Below are positions 62,120 to 64,000 of a stretch of DNA of 64,000 bases, one piece after another (the stretch's first letter is position 1; each line of letters begins with the position of its first letter). A model generated the notes under the pieces. The model saw only the letters and a program-made list of their open reading frames with translations. It was not told where the DNA came from and searched no databases. This DNA comes from CBDBND01 sp965262665 (GTDB lineage: Bacteria > Pseudomonadota > Alphaproteobacteria > Rhodospirillales > Rhodospirillaceae). The DNA lies in contig CBDHFR010000004.1 of assembly GCA_965262665.1 (NCBI GenBank), positions 1,426,001 to 1,490,000 on the forward strand, written 5' to 3'. The translations under genes and the position numbers were made by a program.

Positions 62120-62639
62120 ATGAATAAGAAAGCAAAGCGGTGGGTATTGCCTTTTGACGCGTGGCCGGAACGTCATAGAGACGCGTGGCAGGCAGCGATC
62201 GACCCCGGTGATGTGTTCACCGACGCGGGTCTTGCGTCCCACTCGACGGAAAAGACCAGCCACCAAGTCGTCAAGGACTACGGCATGTGGCTCAAGTACC
62301 GGTCGGACCGTGACCCTGCACAGCTTTCGTCGCCTGGGCCTGTTGCACTGATAAGAGATAACCTTCGGCCCTATGTGACCGGCCTTCAGGACCGGCTGGC
62401 GTCTATCTCGGTGTGCAGCCGATTGCGGGGCCTGTCTGAAGCCTATCGAGTGATGTGGCCGGAAGTAGATCGGGCGCGCTTGCGTAAGCTTCTGAGCCGC
62501 CTGCATCGTAATGCGGCTCCCTCTCGGAACAAAACGGCTGCGCTGATCTCCAGTCGCGAGATACTCCAAGGTTCTCTGTGCCACATGGAGACCGTCATCA
62601 AGGCTCCGGCACCGTCAGAGACCATCCGGGCCTGTTGGG
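62120..62639 (+). pseudogene. Site-specific recombinase N-terminal fragment truncated by IS3 DNA
   Basis: From ATG 62120 (MNKKAKRWVLPFDAWPERHR) the frame contains HSTEKTSHQVVKDYGMWLKY and YVTGLQDRLASISVCSRLRG and LRKLLSRLHRNAAPSRNKTA, typical of the core-binding half of phage integrases. At 62640 it enters the IS3 repeat and loses homology. The catalytic half is absent. Confidence 0.65.
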
Positions 62640-62900
62640 TCAGCGGCCTCGGCTTTCTGCGCCGCGGTCGCCGCGGCCGAACCCGCGGCCTCAAGCTCGA
62701 GCCGCCAGGTCTTCAACTGCGTTGGCGTGACGCCGGGCTCGGCAGCCACACTGCTATGTGTCGCACCCGGCTCCGATAGCCGGGCAACCGACTGTTCCTT
62801 GTATTCTGGGCGAAAACCGCCGCCTCGTCTGCTTTGTCATCCTGTCCCTCCAGGTCGGTATTTAATTTACCGTCTGGTCCGGGATCCGGGAGCAACGTCA
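62640..62900 (-). mobile_element. IS3-family fragment, duplicate of 21778-22029
   Basis: Nearly identical to the outer end of IS3 fragment A, including the terminal TGACGTTGCTCCCGG, with one 9-bp tandem duplication (GCCGCGGTC type) near 62665. It encodes only part of orfA. Confidence 0.9.
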
Positions 62901-62972
62901 TGCATGAATCGGCAGCCGAATCATGTCAATGCAAAATACTAAATTAAGGCCGAATCAATGATTCCAGGTATA
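62901..62972. repeat. 72-bp copy of the IS630-D right end
   Basis: TGCATGAATCGGCAGCCGAA at 62901 to GGTATA at 62972 matches 30533-30604 with two visible base differences. It abuts the IS3 terminus exactly at 62900/62901, so the two IS ends are fused. Confidence 0.9.
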
Positions 62973-63173
62973 AAACCAGATTATCTTGATGAAACGCTAG
63001 GCTCTCGCATGGGCTTTGTCAGAGTAATTGGTTCGGGCTAACTCCTTTAGCACTTGTTCCCTGGGTTTAGACACTAAGCTATTGGTTCGCTTGGAATTAA
63101 CCAAGCAAAGCGGGCTCGGAACGGCGATAACTCACGCCACCAGACTACTAGATCAATTTAGTCTGACAATGCC
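62973..63173. other. Gene-free spacer
   Basis: 201 bp without recognisable genes. TTTAGTCTGACAATG at about 63157 also occurs at 57494. Confidence 0.35.
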
Positions 63174-63762
63174 GAACGATCGGCGGAAGCAGCTGATCGG
63201 GCCGTACCCGGACACTGGGAAGGTGACCTGATCATCGGCTTGGGCAGATCGGCGATCGGCACTCTGGTGGAACGCGCCACGCGGCTCACAATGCTGCTGC
63301 ATCTTCCCCGAATGGGAGGCCACGGCACCGTCCCGCGCGTGAAGAACGGGCCTGCGCTTGCCGGCTGGAGCGAGCATGGGGCTGAAGCGGTTCGCGATGC
63401 CATCGCCCGGACGATCACGACATTGCCAGCGCAGCTTCGCCGCTCGCTGACCTGGGACCAGGGAGCAGAGATGGCCAGGCATGCGGATCTGCGGATCGCA
63501 ACCGGCCTTCCCGTCTACTTCTGCGAACCGCACAGCCCTTGGCAACGCGGAACGAACGAGAACACCAATGGATTGCTTCGACAGTACTTCCCGAAAGGAA
63601 CCGATCTGAGCGCACACAGTCCGGACGTACTCGCAGTTGTTGCTGACGCGCTCAATACACGGCCCCGCAAGACCCTCGGATGGAGAACTCCCGCCGAAGC
63701 TCTGGACCAGTGCTTGCAGGCCAGTCAAACTGAACGTGTTGCGACGACCGGTTGAACCCGCC
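63174..63762 (+). mobile_element. IS30 3' fragment
   Basis: Near-identical, inverted copy of the IS30 at 45773-47254, starting inside the transposase gene and ending with the same terminal sequence GAACCCGCC at 63762. It carries the last 180 codons (SLTWDQGAEMARH, SPWQRGTNENTNGLLR), including two of three catalytic residues. A few base differences (for example FTM to LTM, EGH to GGH) show that it is an independent copy. Confidence 0.92.
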
Positions 63763-63764
63763 AG

Positions 63765-63833
63765 GTTTTCGGGAATGACAGCGATGACGACACACGGGCC
63801 GACCTGATCGAGTTTCTGAAACACGCTCTTTGA
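63765..63833 (+). pseudogene. C-terminal tail of a cytochrome c-like protein
   Basis: After the IS30 end the frame reads VFGNDSDDDTRADLIEFLKH and stops at TGA 63831. The D-x-x-R-A-D-L-I-x-F-L-K pattern is the C-terminal helix of class I cytochromes c. The haem site and the rest are missing, removed or displaced by the IS30 fragment. Confidence 0.5.
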
Positions 63834-64000
63834 CATCTGCTTTCAGTTCACCGCGAACATAGGCTGAGCGCCCCCTTTTCCACTAACATTGCCGCATCGG
63901 TTCTGTGGTATATCGTGCCTCATGCGTCCGGCGCAGGTTCGCGGTCGTGACATATCGTGTGTTGAGGGGAAGTCCACATTGTTAGCCTGCGAGACCTGCA
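63834..64000. other. Window end, no gene recognised
   Basis: 167 bp with no supported coding sequence or structural RNA. Confidence 0.3.

Noticed and set aside
63763..63781. Fifth copy of the GGTTTTCGGGAAGGACAG repeat
   Set aside because: One mismatch only, but it falls in frame inside a plausible cytochrome c tail and has no partner end nearby, so chance or shared coding cannot be excluded.

Overview
The window looks like the chromosome of an alphaproteobacterium, probably Rhodospirillales-like and marine or soil in lifestyle. The basis is the conserved gene order tpiA / ppiD-trpE at the left and trpG-trpD-trpC-moaC-moeA at the right, together with protein sequence style, moderate-to-high GC and Gram-negative export signals. 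No rRNA, tRNA or CRISPR array was recognised. The species cannot be named from sequence alone.

Layout. 1-3912 is core: tpiA (partial), ppiD, trpE. 3928-49603 is an accessory region of about 45.7 kb that separates trpE from trpG; the two halves of the trp operon read in the same direction and would otherwise be adjacent. 49706-53873 is core again: trpG, trpD, trpC, moaC, moeA, tightly packed. 53875-64000 is a second mobile zone: a solo ISAs1 end, a tyrosine integrase with an AlpA regulator, a MobF relaxase fragment, an ABC solute-binding protein, a PhyH dioxygenase, a Tat-signal hydrolase and many IS scars.

The accessory region carries a set of exported metabolic and redox proteins. It includes three secreted SUMF1/FGE-like proteins without the catalytic cysteines; a DctQM TRAP permease with its DctP binding protein 10 kb away; a TonB-dependent receptor; a Tat-signal thiamine-diphosphate enzyme followed by a monohaem cytochrome c; an SDR, an aldo/keto reductase, a VOC protein and an NAD(P)-binding protein, all with signal peptides; a streptogramin-lyase-like propeller with a CxxCH haem site; and a Tat-signal methyltransferase. 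Also present are an MtrA/DUF4346 protein coupled to a ferric-reductase-type membrane protein, alpha/beta hydrolases with G-x-H-x-G in place of G-x-S-x-G, and a TetR regulator with a palindromic operator. The likely theme is uptake and periplasmic oxidation of an unknown organic substrate; this is inference.

The accessory DNA is also decaying. Several genes carry a single in-frame stop or frameshift (SDR, MtrA, two methyltransferases, sterol desaturase, adenylate cyclase). At least ten IS copies or fragments are present (IS630, IS3, IS30, IS481, ISAs1, IS6), one nested inside another. Several transposases and one host gene contain short tandem duplications of 6-18 bp, some of which shift the frame.
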